Made by a program: the position numbers and the translations under genes
The notes under the pieces: model-generated
Database searches by the model: none
Seen by the model: only the letters and a program-made list of their open reading frames with translations
Told to the model about the DNA's origin: nothing
NCBI GenBank assembly: GCA_029938985.1
Contig: JAOZTW010000145.1
Location: forward strand, 1-9,744
Origin: Bacteroidales bacterium
GTDB taxonomy: Bacteria > Bacteroidota > Bacteroidia > Bacteroidales > JAOZQN01
Length of the DNA: 9,744 nt
Direction of reading: 5' to 3'
Part shown: piece by piece, positions 7,568 through 9,744 of the stretch
Position numbering within the stretch: the stretch's first letter is position 1
Layout of the letters: each line of letters starts with the position of its first letter

Positions 7568-7645
7568 TGTTATTATTTTAAACTTGTTAATCTGACTTTT
7601 AATTTCTACATAAAATTATCCAATTTTTCAAAACAACTTTTGAGT

Positions 7646-9493
7646 TTACTTGTTTATTATTAACGTTTTGTTAATAGTTTTATCTGGTGATATTATTTTC
7701 AGAAAATAAATACCTGAATTGATGTTAGATATATTTACATTATTGTTATTAATATTCAAATTTAAGTCTAATAATTTAATTCCTGCAATATTATAAATTT
7801 CTAATTTTGATAACTCTTGTATATTAGTGATAGTAATATTGTTGGTAGCTGGATTAGGAAATACTTTTATTTCTTTTGCATTAAATTCATTGATGTTTAC
7901 ATTATCAATTAGTACTGTTTCTTCGTTTGAGCAAGGCGAATTCCCACTATCATAAACGGCTTTAACGCAATATGTATATTCTCCGTTCTCCAATTCGTTG
8001 TCGGTGTATGAGGTTTGACTGTTAGGTAATTGTGAGCCTATAGGTGAGTTGTTGCGATAGAGTTGATAACCAATTAATCCTTGTTCCGTAGCATCATCCC
8101 ACAATATTTCTACATTATTATTTGTTAGATTAACAATCATATTTAATGGTGCGTATAGATAATAGCCATCGTAAGTTGTAGGATTTTGTCCTGTGGGGTC
8201 TAACCAATGTTTTAATTGCTCATCGCTTGCGGAGTATTTAGCCCAAGCAATGCTAAATCTTTGGTATAAATCAAAACCATCGTTACAGATAGCTGTCCCT
8301 CCAGATAAATCACCAATAATTCTTTGGTTTTGACTAAAAAGTGGCGAGCCAGACGAACCTCCTTCGGTAGTGCCTTCTTCCCAGTCCCATATATACAAGT
8401 GAGCATGAGAATCGTAAGTAATATCGTCCATTAGTAATTCATACGGATATACACTTGGGTTGTTGCCAGAATTATGTTTTGTGATTTTTTTTATATCTCC
8501 AGCTGGGTGATGAATACAGGTTACATCTGTGGCATTGAAATTTTCGTATTTATTCCAACCAGCATAGTAGGCTTCATATTCTATTGGTGGTACAGAAGAC
8601 ATTTCTAAAAGGGCAAAATCAAGGTTTCCTTCACCATCATTTTTATTAGCAATTAAAGTAGCATTAGAAATAGTTTGGTTCTCTGGTCCAGATGTTCCGT
8701 CACAGGTTGCCGACTCGTAGTTAAAATACAAGGTTACAGTGCTTGCCATTTCTTGTGTGTTTATACAATGACTTGCAGTTAGAAAATATGGAGTGTTATC
8801 GTTGTTGGTGTTTGCTACAAATGCTCCTGTACACCAGTATTCGTAAGAACCAATGCTAAAATCGTATCTACATACTGAATGTTTTATGGTTTGCCAATCA
8901 CCGCCTTCTTCACAGTTAATATTTATTTCACACCATTCAGATTTGTTATCGTCTCTATAATTGTGTGAAACATCACTTATATAAAAATTTCCTTTAAATT
9001 CTACATTTTTTGGTTCAAAATATTCAACAATAATTTCATCGCTTGGTATATGTGCTGTTGGTAAAATTTTATCTTTTTTATTGTTTTTACTTGTTATAGC
9101 ACCAAATATATAGGTTTCATCGGGAGTGTAAATGTACAATTCCGACATATCTGGAATTTCAAAATTTCTAAAAATAAGTGCCAAAGAAAAGGCATTTTGC
9201 GAACTTATTTTTAATCGCCAAATTTTATTTCCTGCATCGTCAATATGTGTAGTTCCAGAGTTTTCCATTGTATAGTTTACAGGAAAAACTTTTGCAAAAC
9301 GGTATGCTTGTTTCATCATATTTTTAGCATCTTCTTTAAGTAATGCCTCATAATCAAAGCTTGGCATTAGTACTTCTTCTATTTCATTACTTAATTGTTT
9401 GTTAATACTGTACGGTGTGCCTTCTGATAAAATTTGCGACCAACCGTTAAAAAAACATAAAATAATTCCTATTAATAATACTGTTTGTTTCAT
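7646..9493 (-). CDS. Secreted lysyl-endopeptidase-like serine protease with FN3 and T9SS sorting domain
   Basis: This is a 615-residue pre-pro-protein. It has a signal peptide at 1-19/20 ('MKQTVLLIGIILCFFNGWS'), a propeptide-like region to about 185, then a trypsin-fold protease (about 186-445). The triad is visible: H242 in 'YFLTASHC', D292 in 'NLDFALLEM', S381 in 'GGSSGSPLF'. The order 'WCEININC', 'CTGAFVANT', 'AGW', 'IHHP', 'GSSGSP', 'LYQRFSIAW', 'HWLDP' follows Achromobacter lysyl endopeptidase as I remember it. D408 ('FDLYQRF') falls at the position of the Asp that gives lysine specificity there. A fibronectin-III-like domain (about 446-530) and a T9SS type A sorting domain (about 540-615, 'KVFPNPATNNITI' to 'SGIYFLKI') complete it. 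It should be exported across both membranes and anchored or released. It looks unrelated in function to the signalling genes downstream, though it is on the same strand 78 bp before the kinase frame. Confidence 0.93.
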   Translation of the reverse strand: MKQTVLLIGIILCFFNGWSQILSEGTPYSINKQLSNEIEEVLMPSFDYEALLKEDAKNMMKQAYRFAKVFPVNYTMENSGTTHIDDAGNKIWRLKISSQNAFSLALIFRNFEIPDMSELYIYTPDETYIFGAITSKNNKKDKILPTAHIPSDEIIVEYFEPKNVEFKGNFYISDVSHNYRDDNKSEWCEININCEEGGDWQTIKHSVCRYDFSIGSYEYWCTGAFVANTNNDNTPYFLTASHCINTQEMASTVTLYFNYESATCDGTSGPENQTISNATLIANKNDGEGNLDFALLEMSSVPPIEYEAYYAGWNKYENFNATDVTCIHHPAGDIKKITKHNSGNNPSVYPYELLMDDITYDSHAHLYIWDWEEGTTEGGSSGSPLFSQNQRIIGDLSGGTAICNDGFDLYQRFSIAWAKYSASDEQLKHWLDPTGQNPTTYDGYYLYAPLNMIVNLTNNNVEILWDDATEQGLIGYQLYRNNSPIGSQLPNSQTSYTDNELENGEYTYCVKAVYDSGNSPCSNEETVLIDNVNINEFNAKEIKVFPNPATNNITITNIQELSKLEIYNIAGIKLLDLNLNINNNNVNISNINSGIYFLKIISPDKTINKTLIINK

Positions 9494-9536
9494 GAAAAAT
9501 TGTGTTTTTAAAAATAAATATAAATTAAATAATTCT

Positions 9537-9567
9537 CAAATTTAATATATCTTTTGCAAATAAACAA
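9537..9567 (-). promoter_or_regulatory. Putative Bacteroidota sigma-A promoter for the secreted protease
   Basis: On the minus strand, TAAATTTG (9544-9537) matches the phylum's -7 consensus TAnnTTTG exactly. A TTG at 9567-9565 lies 20 nt upstream, within the usual range for the -33 element. Transcription would start near 9530, leaving a leader of roughly 35 nt before the ATG at 9493. The region is very AT-rich, so a chance match is possible. I found no comparable pair upstream of the kinase, cheA or the SpoIIE-type gene. Confidence 0.5.
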
Positions 9568-9655
9568 TTTTTTCTCAAAATAGTTATAATTTATATAATT
9601 AATAGTTTCACGATATTTTGTAAAAAGTTAATTATCTTTATATTACAAAATAAAA

Positions 9656-9744
9656 ATGAGTTTGTATAAAACGTTGTTTTATTTTAATAATGGTTTACAG
9701 TCAAATATTGTGATGGAACAAAATAGATTATATTTTTTTGCACC
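9656..9744 (+). CDS. Possible start of a divergent gene, cut by the window edge
   Basis: An ATG at 9656 opens a plus-strand frame that stays open for 29 codons to the window end, beginning 'MSLYKTLFYFNNGLQSNIV' and continuing with 'MEQNRLYFFAP'. An in-frame TAA at 9629-9631 bounds it upstream, and an A-rich stretch precedes the ATG, as is common at starts in this phylum. I recognise no domain and found no convincing promoter for it. Thirty open codons in DNA this AT-rich is mildly better than chance, and its divergent position opposite the protease is plausible. It could also be noise. Confidence 0.35.
   Translation, partial: MSLYKTLFYFNNGLQSNIVMEQNRLYFFA

Noticed and set aside
7628..7643. 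Small hairpin (TCAAAA/TTTTGA, 4-nt loop) after the protease stop, considered as a terminator
   Set aside because: The stem is only 6 bp and AT-only apart from one pair, and on the transcribed minus strand it is followed by A residues, not a T tract.
7657..7677. Hairpin-like ATTAAC-N5-GTTAAT near the end of the protease gene
   Set aside because: It lies inside the coding sequence of the T9SS tail and encodes conserved-looking residues; a weak AT-rich stem has no separate support.
8212..8406. 64-codon minus-strand frame inside the protease gene
   Set aside because: It overlaps the catalytic-serine region of the protease in another frame and has no independent support.
9633..9640. TATCTTTA as a plus-strand -7 box for the possible divergent gene
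   Set aside because: The last base departs from TAnnTTTG and the nearest TTTG (9617-9620) is only 12 nt away, too close.

Overview
This is an AT-rich window, almost certainly from a member of the Bacteroidota. The evidence is a secreted protease ending in a type IX secretion (T9SS) C-terminal sorting domain, a TTG-N20-TAnnTTTG promoter upstream of it, no visible Shine-Dalgarno sequences before the starts I examined, and a TPR/SpoIIE phosphatase of a kind common in that phylum. I cannot assign a genus.

Every full-length gene lies on the minus strand, so biological order runs from high to low coordinates. First is a T9SS-exported, lysyl-endopeptidase-like serine protease (7646-9493). Then comes a signalling block: a soluble REC-HisKA_3-HATPase kinase (about 6512-7567), a double-receiver response regulator (5728-6501), CheA (3353-5509), CheW (2816-3340), and a TPR-transmembrane-SpoIIE-type phosphatase (396-2624). 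The low-coordinate end holds a broken, apparently chimeric P-loop ATPase/nuclease remnant (1-391). A short plus-strand reading frame may begin at the high-coordinate edge (9656 onward).

The signalling genes read as one pathway. The kinase has a NarX/DesK-type phosphotransfer helix. The regulator joins a NarL-like receiver, whose DNA-binding domain has been replaced, to a CheY-like receiver. CheA and CheW follow directly. My inference is that the two-receiver protein is a junction where a NarL-type kinase and a CheA kinase both deliver phosphate. The nearby SpoIIE phosphatase could be an output. No chemoreceptor, CheR, CheB or DNA-binding output is present, so the input and final target are not visible here.

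Three non-coding structures stand out. A 28-nt inverted repeat (27/28 matching) brackets the cheA-cheW pair. A 68-bp near-perfect spacerless palindrome lies between the regulator and cheA. The kinase gene has no canonical start codon that would give a complete receiver domain; the likely ancestral ATG now reads ATC.
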